From Viola odorata (lineage: Eukaryota; Streptophyta; Magnoliopsida; Malpighiales; Violaceae), in the NCBI GenBank assembly GCA_963691705.1, contig OY829542.1:22740579-22804578 (forward strand): 64,000 nucleotides of DNA, written 5' to 3'. The first letter of the stretch is position 1; each line of letters opens with the position of its first letter. A program made the translations under genes and the position numbers. Below are positions 22,006 to 33,929 of this stretch, piece by piece. The notes below the pieces were generated by a model that saw nothing but the letters and a program-made list of their open reading frames with translations, had not been told where the DNA came from and ran no database searches.

Positions 22006-22910
22006 TCGGGGTGGCGCACTGGTGGGTCTACGGGAGTGAGGTGGCGGAGCTAGGGTCGTCGTGATGATGGTTGATGGGACAGGAAACGGTTTGGAGGCGA
22101 CGGGAGCAGACTGCTCGGTGGCCTGCTCCGCTGCTGTTTACGTCCATGGTGCATGTACACCATGGTTGATTAATTAGCCAACCGTTGATCTGGTTGACTT
22201 TTTTGAGTTGACTAGATCAACGGTTGTGATCAACTTGCCCTTTATCTTATTTAAATGGCCTCGAGCCGAGTCCCGCGAGCAATCATTCAGACTTTTCGAA
22301 CCGACAGTACCTGCGCGTAGAGAAAAATACGACGAGTCTAACCGTCTATAGCGAGTGACGAGAATTTTTCATTTAGCGTGTTTATTTTCTCGTTCAACAG
22401 CGTGAAACGCGCGAACGGAAAAATAAAAACGTTACGTCAAAAATTACACGAAACGCTGTAGACCGTTGCGAGCAGGAAAAAAGCTAGCAACTAGTTGATG
22501 GAAAACATTTTAAAGTCGAGCTATTGTCCGAGCAGACTTTCTCGGGTCCAATAAAAGCTCGAACGAAAATAATAATAAAATAACAAAAATACTAAAAAAT
22601 GCGCTAAAATATTAAAAATCCTGAAATTCATGTGATGACCTAAAACGAAGAAAAAACTAGCAAACGACTGCCGGATAATTAAAAATATGATTTTAAGGCT
22701 AACAATAATAACGATAATAATAATGAAAATACGTGCCCAAAAATTAAAAATACGATTTCGAAAGCTGACGATGCTAACGATGATGTTAAAATGCAACGAA
22801 ACACTTAAAAATGCTAGTGACAGTAAATCAACTGAAAATGACTGTAAATTAACTAAATAACAGGAATGCTAAAATTAAGTAAAAATGACGTCAAAATTCG
22901 GGTATCAACA

Positions 22911-22924
22911 GTTGCCCCCTCTTT
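22911..22924 (-). other. E4 polypurine tract
   Basis: The minus strand reads AAAGAGGGGGCAAC immediately before the LTR start. The nested element has the same tract at 37931-37944. Confidence 0.8.
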
Positions 22925-23815
22925 ACTATCTTATCGAAGTATTTGATAAGCAGTAAAGACGGTTGCCCCTATATATCCGAATTTTGGCGACACAACAGGT
23001 CTTACCTCAAGCTTACAGTGATGATGTCGCTCTGGGAGGAGGTAGGTCGTTGAATGTCACTCTGGGAGGAGGTAAGTTGATGTCACTCTGGGAGGAGGTA
23101 TGCTTTTGATGGTTTTATTTGGTGATGAGGAAATTGATGTTGTCACTAGGGATTAAAAAGGTGTCTATAAAATTGATGATATTGTTCATGGATGTCACTC
23201 TGGGAGGAGATAATTGGTTGATGTCACTCTGGGAGGAGGTATGCTTTTGGATGTCACTTTGGGAGGAGGTATTTGGTCGATGTCACTCTGGGAGGAGGTA
23301 AGTTGATGTCACTCTAGGAGGAGGTATATCGTAGACGTCACTCTGGGAGGAGGTATGCTTTCGATGTCACTCTAGAAGGAGATAGTTGGTTGCAGTCACT
23401 CTAAGAGGAGGTAATCGTTGATGTCACTCTGGGAGGAGGTATACTTTCGATGTCACTCTGGGAGGAGATAGTTGGTTGCTGTCACTCTGAGAGGAGATAG
23501 TTTTGTTGATGTCATCACTCTGGGAGGAGATAGATTCATCGATGTCACTCTGGGAGGAGGTAATGCTGATGCTGTCACTCTAGGAGGAGGAAATACGGTA
23601 CAGAAATGCAAACAACGTCAATTCCCGTAGGAGAAGACGCGAAATGCGGAAACTAAACTAAGGTCACTCTGGGAGGAGAAAAATGCTGATGTTGTCACTC
23701 TGGGAGGAGGAAATACGGTACAGAAATGCAAACAACGTCAATTCCCGTAGGAGAAGACGCGAAATACGGAAACTAAACTAAGGTCACTCTGGGAGAAGAA
23801 AAATGCTAATGCTGC
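22925..23815 (-). repeat. E4 3' region: GATGTCACTCTGGGAGGAGGTA array
   Basis: From about 23020 there are some 25 copies of TGTCACTCTGGGAGGAGGTA separated by variable 5-30 bp spacers. Near the right end a unit of about 125 bp, including ACGGTACAGAAATGCAAACAACG, is duplicated (23590 and 23716). No gene is seen. Confidence 0.8.
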
Positions 23816-26800
23816 CAGCGGCCTTGATACGAACCTAGAATGCGCCTGCATCCTACTCAGGAGGTAACGACCCCGAGGACAAGACTTTCCCACGATTTGC
23901 AGCCGTAAGCAGTCCTCACCTGATATTAGTTTTTGCACTCACGCTCTGAAACAAGGCTAAGTGTTTTACGCTCATAAAGATGCAACTAACATGATACATA
24001 ATTTTTAATTCGCAATGTCAATCCGAGTGAATAGACTTCAAATGAAGATGCACATGCATGGGCGTTCTAATAATCGATGGGAATTTTACGGAAAAGAATG
24101 AAAGGACATGAAAAGTCCGGAAAGGAGTTTGTTTTGGGAAAGATTGCTTTGGTGGAAAGTTTTTGATGAATGATGCTTTGTTGATTGGCCCGGATGAGGG
24201 CGAGGTGTACGAGTTCCTTCGCTTTTTATTGGGGATGCTTTCTGGACAGAGTGCGTGAGCTCTGGGATCCTTGCTGGGGGGTGCTTTCCGTTCGGCCAGG
24301 GGCCCTTTACTCGAGTCTTCACTAGGGAGTGTCGTCGCTGTTCTTTTTGCGACTCACTACTTGAGTTGGCCTTGGGCCCTTTCCTTCTCGTGTCCTTACT
24401 AGGGATGCTTGCTTTGAGATTTCTTGAGTTGGCCTTGGGCCTATTTTGCTCGAGTTCAATGGGGAAAGTTTTCTTTGAGATTTCTCGAATTGAGTTGTCC
24501 CCGGGCTGTGCTTGCTTCAGCTCTTCGATCGTTTGTATTCTTCGAATGTCTCTGAGCATTTCTCTTTTCTTTTCTTTTCCCTTTTCCCCTCTCTCTTTTT
24601 TCCTCTCTTCTTTTTTTCTCTTCTTTTTTCTCTTTTTTTTTTTTTTTTGTTGTTTATTCCCCCCCTTTTTGATTTGATTTGAAATGCAACAGAGCAGAGC
24701 AAGCACAACCTTTGTCTTGATCTCTTCTCGTTCTGGCTTAAGGCTTCGACCTTCACATTTGGGTTTTTAGCCTTTCTTCGGTGATAGTCCCCAACGATCC
24801 TCCAGTGATCCCTTCTATCTCCTTCGTCGTGTGTTTGAACTCGGCATGCTTTTATCTCCGGCTGGAAATCTTAGCTGAGACTGCTCCTTGGCTCCCGGGG
24901 TATGAATGATAGTGAAGGTTTTGGTAGGAGTGAAGGCATATGGTGGAAAGATGGAAGAAACGAAAAAAACGGAGAAGATCGTAAAAGTCCCACGTCATTT
25001 TATAGCTATCCCATGTCTAATTGCGCATGTACCCTGGATATTATGTGAACTCAACTAGTACCTAGTCAGGCTCTTACACTCATGAAGGATAAGGCGTGAT
25101 GGCTCAAAAATACTTACCGGGATTTGTCTATGACTCCTTACGTCGGAGCAAACCGCGGATATAAGAGCAAACAAGCAATATCATGCATGACATGCAATTT
25201 AGATGGATGTTTTTTGACAGAGGGATTGGACATTCCTGACCTATGCAATGCATAAAAATGCTTATGAGAGTAGTATGCTTTTGTTTTAGTCGGGCTAAAA
25301 GGGATTTTGATTGATTTTTGATTTTTTGACTGATTGATGGTTTGATTGCTTTCTAGTTTGATTGCTTGCTAGTTTGATTGATTGATGGTTTGATTGATTG
25401 ATAGTTTGATTACTAAGATATGGGGGACGACTTATTTGCAATGGTCTAATGAGAACCTAAGGTTGCCCCCAGTGGGCCAGACGACCGTACTCGACTTAAA
25501 GCTAACAAAGCGAGTAAGAATGAAAACAAATTTAAATAAGGGGAAAGAAAGATAGACTCCCCTAAGATGTGCAGCGGGGCTGCAAGGGCGTCTTCCACAA
25601 ACTTCATGCGGATGACAGTGAGATGCTTCAAGTCCCTGTGAGATGCAGAGGGGACAATAGAAAGAGAGGGAAATTAATCTGAAAATGAAAACGAGATAAG
25701 TTCAGGGATTCTCCCTTCCCTTAGCCCGTCCTTTCGAGGGTGCTTACGACGTGGTCCCAGTTCTAGGATGTTTTGCTTTGATTGGTTTCTTTTTCAGCTA
25801 CTTTGCGGGAACTGCCGATCCGAGCCGTAGCGAGGATGAGATCTGCATTCGACTTGTTTGCTCACTGGCCGTTGCTGGACCTTCGCTGATTGGCTTCGCG
25901 ATTGCTCGGGGATAAAGGGGAAAACCCTCTGTCCCCAAAATGTGCAGCGGGGCTGCAAGGGCGTATGCTTACCGTTCTCATGCAGGCAACCAATGGGGGC
26001 GACCCATTTCCTGAAAAAGACAAGGCAATGACAAATGAGGAGTAAACGCAAGATGATTTTTTTAGAAGTAATGACAAATAGATAAGTTTTTAAGCTTTTA
26101 AGCTCTCCCTTTTAGACGGGCCATCCGTGGGTCACTACAGCGTGACTGGCATCGGACGTTGGTTGATGATGGCTTTGCTTTTAGATGCTTTGCCGCAGCT
26201 CCTGCCTCGGCGTGGGCGATACTTGCAGCCTGGCTGTCCCTCAACTAAAGGATTGATCTTCACCATGTTGATCATGGTGGGGATGTCGGAAAACTTCTTG
26301 AACCAGACCGCATTAAGTATGTTGATGGTGGTCCTAGGAGGACAGCTTTTTGCCGTGCTTTTTCTAGGAGTTCTGCCTGCAAAGGTGCGCTGGGCGACCA
26401 TGGCGTTTTGGTGATGAGCTCCTCCGAATAGGTGAACGGAGAGGGGATCCAATGTTGCTGGCGTTCCGACAGCTCGGCCGGTGTAGGATGGGCTTTGTGA
26501 CTTTGGTCCAGCATTTAGTCCTTTGAGACCGGTTGTTTGCGATGCCGGTTGTGCTGGTAGCACTGCGAGGAAAAGAAATTTTTGCCTTAGATGGTGATAG
26601 TTTGGCTTAAAATCTTTCCTGATTCACTCTTGAAGGTGGCCTGCTGCGGCAATTCGGGAACTACCACGAGGGGAGCTCCCTGGTTCTATCGTGACGACGA
26701 GCTGAGGCGTGAGACCTTACGCCCCTGCAAAACTTAAGATTGATTAGTGGCGTTAGTCTAAGTGACGCATCTTACGTCCCGAGCTACTCCTGGGGAGCCA

Positions 26801-26983
26801 TCTATGTCATGCCTCCTTTTGTCATCTCACAAGTTTTAAGAAAAAAGGGACAATAAATTTTAAAACAATAAGCATCTCCTGAAAAAAAACTTGTTTTATT
26901 CATTTCAGGACAAATGTTTGTGATAGATTGTCATGATAAAACCCTATGTCCTTGGTCTAGCAGAACACTCAGTTCGTGACGCT
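23816..26983 (-). other. E4 3' noncoding region
   Basis: The reverse complement of about 23820-25200 matches 33930-35240 inside the nested 12-kb element, so this is a shared Ogre-type 3' module. It contains a pyrimidine tract (24540-24660, purine on the element strand) that makes a spurious Lys-rich frame. A motif GTGCAGCGGGGCTGCAAGG occurs at 25569 and 25940. The segment at about 25400-26570 has minus-strand frames of up to 142 codons without recognisable domains. I call no gene. Confidence 0.5.
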
Positions 26984-28344
26984 TCAGGCGAAGTATATCT
27001 TGACTGCATCGGCGTTTACCGGTCTTAGGAGATCGTCTCCATCCATGTTGGTTAGCATTAGGGCACCCCCTGAGAATGCACTTTTGACCAGATACGACCC
27101 CTCGTACCTTGGGGCCACTTTCCTTGACTGGCCTCCTGATGAGGGAGAATCTTCTTCAGCACTAAATCCCCAGCCTCGAACTTGCGAGGCCACACTTTCT
27201 TGTTATAAGCATTGGCCATTCTTTGCTGATATAATTATGCATGGCAGATAGCGGCCAAACGCTTTTCGGGAAGGAGGTTCAGCTGCTCGTACCTCACTCT
27301 TGCCCAATCTGACTCTTCTACTTCAGACTCTGCCAGGATTCTGAGAGAAGGGATTTCTACCTCGAGGGGAATCACGGCTTCCATGCCGTAAACTAATGAG
27401 TAGGGAGTTGCCCCTGTGGATGTATGGGTTGCTATCCGGTAAGCATGCAGTGTGAAGGGAAGCATGTCATGCCAGTCCTTGTGAGTGACTACCATCTTTT
27501 GGATGATCCTCTTCAGGTTTTTGTTTGCTGCTTCGACTGCGTCATTCATTTTTGGTCGATACGGGGATGAGTTTCGGTGCTTCACCTTCCAGCTTTGGCA
27601 AAGCTCGTCGATCATTTTTCCGTTGAGATTGGTGTCGTTGTCCGTGATGATGGTTTCTGGGACCCCGTGACGGCAAATGATGTTCCTCTCAATGAATCGC
27701 ATGGTCCTTTTCTGAGTGATGCTGGAGTAAGAGGCGACCTCTACCCACTTGGTGAAGTAGTCGATCGCTACGAGGATGAAACGATGGCCATTAGAGGCTG
27801 TTGGATGAATCCGGCCGATGATGTCGATTCCCCACATCACAAAAGGCCAAGGTGATGTCATGCTGAAGAAAGGGGCTAGAGGGACATGGATATGGTCCGC
27901 GTAAACTTGACATTTGTGGTACTTCCAGAAATAGCTGATGCAATCACGCTCGATGGTGGGCCAAAAGTAACCTTGCCTCATGATCTGTCTTGCCATCATG
28001 TACCCACTTGCGTGGGTGGAACAAACCCCTTCGTGGATTTCTGTTATGATTCTTTTTACTTCGGCCATGGTGACACAGCGAAGCAAAGCTCCATCAGCTC
28101 TCCTTTTATATAGAATTTCACCATCGAGGTAGAAGTCTAGTGCTAAACGCTGAAGGGTCTTCTTGCTAACCCGGCTTGCCCCCGGTGGATGCTCCCGGTT
28201 TCTAATGAATTGTGCTAAGTCGTGGAACCATGACTTCCCCTCGGGTCCCTCTTCTAAGGCTACGCAGCATGCCGGTGTTTCCTTTACTTCTACCCTCAAA
28301 GGCTGAAGCATTACTCCGCACTCTAACTTGAACATCGATGCCAA
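26984..28344 (-). pseudogene. E4 integrase
   Basis: A 369-codon frame (28344 to 27235) begins in the tail of the second RNase H (ALATLAS) and contains the integrase zinc region IHEGVCSTHASG...KYHKCQVY, where a zinc Cys has become Tyr. The core has WGIDIIG (Asp), ITDNDTNLNGKMIDELC (Asp) and NDAVEAANKNLKRI (Glu), then SLVYGMEAVIPLEVEIPS. After 27235 the frame shifts; the C-terminal part is readable at 27193-26984 (YEGSYLVKSAFSGGALML ... LLRPVNADAVKIYFA). It is close to intact but has a frameshift and a zinc-site mutation. Confidence 0.85.
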
Positions 28345-28667
28345 TGTAGCTAATGCGTCTGCGAAGCGGTTCTTTTCTCTGTCGACTCGGTCGAACTTGG
28401 TTTCCTCGAATTCCCGTGTGAGTCGGGTGAGTAGCTTTTGATAAGGGATGAGCTTGGAATCCCGTGTCTGCCATAGATCCTGGGCTTGGTCTTACGAGCA
28501 TCGTATCCCATTGCTTGGTTAACTTCTTCTTTGATTTTCAAAAGGATGTCTGGATGTATCCTCCAAATTTTTTATTTGACAGGCTTAAACTCAGGTTTTA
28601 ATGGAATACGATGCTCGACTATCCCAGGATCAAGCCCTGGCATGTCTGCGTATGACCATGCGAATAC
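28345..28667 (-). pseudogene. E4 RT N-terminus fused by deletion to RNase H C-terminus
   Basis: Reading leftward from 28667, the RT leader continues across the nested element: DVFAWSYADMPGLDPGIVEHRIP, with a stop replacing a Gln or Arg in PVKQKxR, then ILLKIKEEVNQ. At about 28430-28500 the sequence jumps to the end of the archaeal-type RNase H (DSKLIPYQKLLTRLTREFEET, REKNRFADALATLAS). RT motifs such as YVDD and the whole first RNase H are missing, so about 1.5-2 kb has been deleted. This copy cannot reverse transcribe. Confidence 0.78.
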
Positions 28668-28672
28668 GTCGG
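28668..28672. repeat. Target-site duplication GTCGG, left copy
   Basis: GTCGG at 28668-28672 recurs at 40718-40722, exactly outside the two LTRs. The E4 RT reading frame rejoins across it (RDYSD / DVFAW). Confidence 0.92.
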
Positions 28673-31520
28673 TGTTGATACCCGAATTTTGACACGATTA
28701 ACTTAAGTCGTTCATTTTTTCGCACATTCTTGATCTTATTTTGTATTATTATTATTTCCGTTTATTTACTATTTATTATCTTGTTTTCTTTTGTTTCATG
28801 TTATTTATTTTATTTTGTATGTATTTTTCGTTCGAACTTTTATCGATTTTAAATAAAATTTCTCGTATCATTGGATCGAACCACAAAAAACCAATCATAC
28901 CCATTTTTCACTTTCACTTTACTTTACATTACTTTACTCATTTTTTCCTCTCCACCATCCGAACATCATCATCTCTCCCTTTTCCATTTTTTTCTCTCCC
29001 ACGACCATACCAACATTGGATTCCTTTTTCTTACCTCAACTCTCCAATTGTCAAAAGAAATCGGATACACAATCCTACCCCCTCCATTTTTCAAAGAAAC
29101 CTACACACTAGCCCGCACACTGCTCCCCCTCTCTATTTTTAAAAGATACAATCTTTTGTTTTTTTCAAAGATTTGATACGAACAGATCCTCCCCATTTTT
29201 CCTTAAAGGCCAACGAAAATCAACGAAAAAAGAGAGCTCTCGGCCAAATCCAAATCCTCTCCCTCATTTCAATTCCTCTTCAATCACGACCTCAGCCATC
29301 AATAATCCAATCTCTGCCCAAAACACAAATCCAAACAATCATCCCCTAAAAATCCAAATTCAATCCCTGCAAATTCAATTAAATCCAATTCCCATGCCAT
29401 ACAATTAAATTAAATTCAGCCAAATTAATTAGCCACCTGCAAAAAAAACCAAAATCAAATCAGCCCCGCAACCACTTCAAAACAGCCATAAAATCAGCTC
29501 CAAAAGCCAGCTCCCAAACAACCAAAAACAACCCCAAAATCACCCAAAAATCTGCACCAAAACCACACCCAAACAGCCCAAAAACAACCCCGAAACAGCC
29601 TCCCAAACTGACCCGAAACAGCCACCCAAACAGCCCCAAAACTCCCAAAATCACCTACAAAAATAGCCTAAATCCACCTCCAAAAGCCAGCTCCCAAGCA
29701 ACCAAAAACAGCCCCAACATCACCCAAAAAATCTGCCGAAACCCAGCCCCAAATCTGCCCAAATCAACCACCAAAATCAGCCTCAAATTCTGACCAGAAC
29801 CAAGCAAACTCACCTCACCGTCGCTGCGGCTCACGGCCGCTCCTCCCTCGCCGCCACTGCCAACCGGAGCCTCCGCTCACCGCCTCACCTCGCCACCGTC
29901 GCTGTCGTCGCTTGTAGCCGCGCCACGTCACCAAACCACCACTGCTCGCTTCCTGACCGGAGATAACAGAAGAAAAGAAAGAAGAAAAATAAAGAATAAG
30001 GAAGAAGAGAAGAGGGCTGCGTGCAGCCCTAAAAATGAAAAAAGAAAGAAATAGAGGAGAAGAGGAGAGCCTTGTCGTTTTGACAAGGAAAAAGAGAGGG
30101 TTGGGCTTCGGCCCAACAAAAGAGAGAAAAGATAGCATGGGCTGCGGCCTAAAGAGCAAAAAAGGAGAAAATGGGCTGCGGCCCATGAAAGAAAAAAATA
30201 AAAAGAATGGGCTACGGCCCAAGCCCTTTTAATTAAAATCGTGTATTAACTCGTTCTTCACTTTTGCAGGTACCGAATTCACGATTATCATCTCGATCGG
30301 ATGCTACGCCAATTTTAATGGGTAAGGAATTCCATTTTTATTAATATTTAATCATTTGAAATTTATTTGTGAGTCCCTTACTTATACGCGTTTATTTGTC
30401 TATGTTGTTCGTATGTTTTGTTTGCATGATGATGCTCGACGAGCTTGATGGAGTTCGACGAGGAGTTCGATGTTCATTCCCAATTGCGGAGCTCGAATGG
30501 AGAATTTAATTGTTGTATTTATTTATTTGGGAATTTGTAATTAATTTATAATATTTATTTGCAGTATTTATCTATTTTATTATTAATTGTTGCCACTAAT
30601 CTTTGATCTGCAGGTAAAGCTCTCCAGGTATGTTTTCCTTTTTCCCCTCTTTATTTTGGATAAATGTATTTTAATGCGTGATTGTTAGAATTCGAATTAA
30701 TCAGTTTGCATGATGCTTATACCATTGAATGTGCTTTATTTTATGCTTGTTTCGTGTGCGCTTCGTCCCCACGAATTTACGCTTTATTTTGATGAATGTG
30801 TTTCATGTGCGGCTTCGACCCCACGATTGTATTTTAATTTATGCTATCTTGACGAATGTGTTTATGTGCGCGGCTTCGACCCCACTTCCCGGTTTTTCTC
30901 TTTTCAATGTGTTTTTTTTTCCGCATTCATATAAAACGGTACTTTGCTAGTCTATGCATGCTTAGAATCACCTAGTAAATAGGATTAATCACGTGCAATG
31001 GCCCAATGACGATACTGGCGTCGCTTTGGTAAAAATTAATAAAACGGTAGTAATCTCACCAATTTTACATGTAATCGGACTAATTTTGAACTCGGCTAAA
31101 TATAACCGGAATAGGTATACAACCAACCTTTTTATCTTTTAGAGGATAAAAAAAATGTTATTAAACAACTCGACAATAGTTAGGATAAAATCAATCTCAC
31201 AAACTTAAGAACTAAAGCGACGATACCCCCTCTGAGGGCCAAATTACTTGTTTTCAACATGATTTTTAAACACCTTTTTTTAGAACCGGTAACCTTTTTA
31301 AGGATGAGACTCGGGTGCCTAACACCTTCCCGAGTCCATAAAACGACCCCGAACCGTTGTTCTCGGGTTTAGACCCTTTTTATTTGTGCCTTAGTTTTTG
31401 TTTTATTTTCTTCTTTTTCAGACTTTTAGGTTTCCCTAAACCTTAGAAAAATAGGGTGGCGACTTCATTGTTATGTGTTTTCACATTTGCGTCCCGAATT
31501 TCGCTCACGACGGTGCGACA
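28673..31520 (+). repeat. 5' LTR of 12-kb element, 2848 bp
   Basis: It starts TGTTGATACCCG and ends GGTGCGACA. It contains a CA-rich stretch of short repeats (29440-29790), a hairpin array (30070-30222), a three-copy TGTGCGGCTTCG-type repeat (30755-30890), and near the end the block TGCCTAACACCTTCCCGAGTC shared with E4. Frames of up to 135 codons in it are compositional. Confidence 0.93.
30070..30222 (+). repeat. UNCG-tetraloop hairpin array in LTR
   Basis: Four GC stems with UNCG-type loops closed by C-G follow one another: GTTGGGC-TTCG-GCCCAAC (30100-30117), GGGC-TGCG-GCC (about 30139-30150), ATGGGC-TGCG-GCCCAT (30171-30186), TGGGC-TACG-GCCCA (30208-30221). They are preceded by CCTTGTC-loop-GACAAGG (30070-30088). 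The spacers are A/G-rich. The 3' LTR has the same array at about 39266-39418. Confidence 0.7.
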
Positions 31521-31523
31521 GTT

Positions 31524-31541
31524 TGGCGACTTCACTGGGGA
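31524..31541 (+). other. Primer-binding site, Ogre type
   Basis: TGGCGACTTCACTGGGGA lies four bases after the LTR end. It matches the known Ogre site TGGCGACTCCACTGGGGA (tRNA-Arg) with one difference. Confidence 0.8.
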
Positions 31542-33929
31542 CTTTAGGGTCGAAGCCGGAATTATTTGCTTGAGGTGTTTATTGTTATTATTTATTTATT
31601 CGCTTTGATATCAACTGTTGTCTTCTCATTCGCATCATGCATAATGCCCTTTCGCCGGGCCTTCCCAAATAGGATTAGGTTGGTATTAGTGAAGCCCTGA
31701 GGACTTGGGTCCCAGTCAGCTTTCATGAACCCTAACTCGGACTAGAACCCCTAAATGGGTGAGCGCCCCGATTCCTTTATGTTTCGGTCAGCAATCACGT
31801 ATCCATTTACTGAGGGACCACTTTTATGGTATCGTCCGGGAGCCTTTCAGCCAGTTAGAAATAGTTGAAATTACCCGACATATGCATCATGATCGTATGT
31901 ATATTTCCAACGTGCCTCATCATTGCCATTATTCTCCATTTCTTTTACCATGATGCCATGATAATTCTTGTTGCGATGCAATGATTCACTATTTTTCTCG
32001 CGATGCTATGATTTTACTTTCGTCTTATTGAATTTCGTCCGTATTGTTATTGTTATTATATCCTATTTTTATTCATTATTACTCACCTTTATATACATTC
32101 TCCGTTCAGATACTACTGATTAGCGTTCATTTTTCTGCGTACTTGCAGAATAAAAGGACAAAAGGGAGTTCGGTGGAATTGCTTTCCTCTCACATATCTA
32201 CTCATCAAGGAGCATTAATTACATATCTAGTTTAATATGTTTTTTTGTAGCTAGTGATAAGTTGTAATTATTTTTTACACCGTTGTCGGAGAATTATTTA
32301 TCAGAACGAAATCCATGTGTTTTTTTATTATTATTACTGTATGATTTATATTATACTTATTTACACTTTTTGTTTATAACCAGGCTTGAAGAAGATAAAC
32401 TAGATCCTCGGGGTCCAAAAACTCTCATTTTTATTAGTCATAATTTGTCTTGCCCAAGACACAGAACCACCAAAAAGAAGAACAAGGTGAAATTAAGGCG
32501 TGGTCTCCCTTGATTAGTCATAATTCGTCTTGCCCAAGACACAGAACCGCTAGAAAAGATGAAATTAAAGCGTGTCCAACTACTTCGCTTTGCTCAGATC
32601 ACCCTAACACTCCAACATCCCGACACCATACCCAATGGATGTTCCTCATACCATATCAATATCGTTAATCTTTTAACACATGCATGAATTTGATGCTACT
32701 AATGGATTGAATTTTGTATCTTGATAGGTGATGATCCATGGTAGATTGAGAAGGAGATAATTAGGATTTGATTCCAACATCGTCATGAACCCGAGTCTGA
32801 ATTTGAATCATGTCGTGGTTATCTGCATAAAGCCTTGCTAGAAAAGGGAGATTCTAGAACCTATTGATTATATTGATCATTTTCTTAAACCACCCTTCAT
32901 TCTAACCATTTCTTCTTTATTTTGCAGGAACCCGAGTTAGAGTTTGAATCAGGCCGTGGTTACCTGCATAATCCCTCGCTAGAAATGGAACCTATCCTGT
33001 CATGGTTACCTGCATAATAATTTGCTAGAAGACCATTCACTTCATGTGATAACTCACATCAAACTAAATGCATGGAAAACATCTAATAGAATTGATTGAC
33101 AACGTGAAGTTTGGATAGTCGAGCCTACGGCTATAAACAAGGGCGCTTCGTGGGAGGCAACCCACGTGTTCCTCACCAGTATTTTTTGCTCGTTAAGATT
33201 TGAGGATATCTTTTCCTTTGAACTTTCTATTTAAATCCCTTTATTTCAGGTGGACGAAAGGAGCACATCAATCATTAGCTTGGGCAAGCAACAAAATGAC
33301 GACTAGAAGAATTCCATCGCTACCCAGCGGGACAGAGGAATCCTCCTACCAACTCTTGAATAATCGTCATTTCTACCCTTGCTGCTTCTGCTTCGCAAAC
33401 CCCGGGTAGTCCCTTTCCTTTTATGCCTTTTCCTTTTAGTGTAGTCTCGTTTCTACATTAAGGGACATTTCATCCATAGTTGGGATATTATTTTTGCAGG
33501 GGGGTAAACATACAGAATGATAGCTCGCAACAATGAGCTCTTTGCGTCCATTTTACCTTGGCTTTAGCCCAACGCTACTCAGTGAGTGTAGAGGAATCCT
33601 CCTCCTGCTGACTTTGAAATGACTGTCATTTCTGCTCTGTTGCACATGTTCAGAGAAGTCCATCTACCTCTCTGCCTCTTTAAATTTTGTACAAATAGTA
33701 TGCATTCATTCCCATATTGGGGGCAACTTTTTTAATTGTTCAAAAAAATTTTGCGAGCGACCACGTCCTCACATTCTGCCTATAGAATTGCTAAAACTAT
33801 TGAGATTTTTGTGAAATCAATTTTTTTGCTAAATAAAATCCACACTACCCCCAAAATTGTCAAACCTTCCCTAAATTGAGCATGTTCAACATGTTTCTAC
33901 ATCATGGATAACTTGTGCATCCATTTGAA
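31542..33929 (+). other. 12-kb element internal region, left part
   Basis: No coding frame is supported. There are scattered direct repeats: TTGCCCAAGACACAGAACC at 32449 and 32531, and three copies of a 60-80 bp segment with GTGGTTACCTGCATAA at about 32780-33020. A hairpin CGTGGGAGGCAACCCACG at 33148-33165 resembles a motif I associate with Athila/Ogre 3' regions. Confidence 0.5.

Larger units (their letters stand above)
19453..22910 (-). repeat. E4 3' LTR, about 3.46 kb
   Basis: In minus orientation it begins TGTTGATACCCGAATTTTGAC (22910) and ends CGCGACA (19453). Both ends match the nested 12-kb element's LTRs, as does the internal segment at 19680-19760 (reverse complement of the CTAACACCTTCCCGAGTC block at 31319-31336). 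It holds a promoter region near 21950-22005 and a tandem array at 20640-21245. No plausible protein frame is present. Confidence 0.85.

Noticed and set aside
23020..23815. CRISPR-like repeat array
   Set aside because: Constant core with variable spacers looks similar at a glance, but spacers are 5-30 bp and partly repeated, there are no cas genes, and the context is a plant retrotransposon.
24086..24706. 206-codon minus-strand frame with a Lys/Arg-rich start
   Set aside because: The basic stretch is the translated purine tract; the rest has no recognisable domain and lies in the E4 3' noncoding module.
26135..26563. 142-codon minus-strand frame after E4 integrase
   Set aside because: No recognisable domain, overlapping open frames on both strands, and in a decayed 3' region; could not be supported as a gene.
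29815..30222. 135-codon minus-strand frame repeated at 39011-39418
   Set aside because: It lies within both LTRs of the 12-kb element and is the antisense of a hairpin and A/G-rich region; duplication is due to LTR identity, not gene conservation.
31524..31541. tRNA gene fragment
   Set aside because: It is the primer-binding site complement, not a tRNA; no cloverleaf surrounds it.
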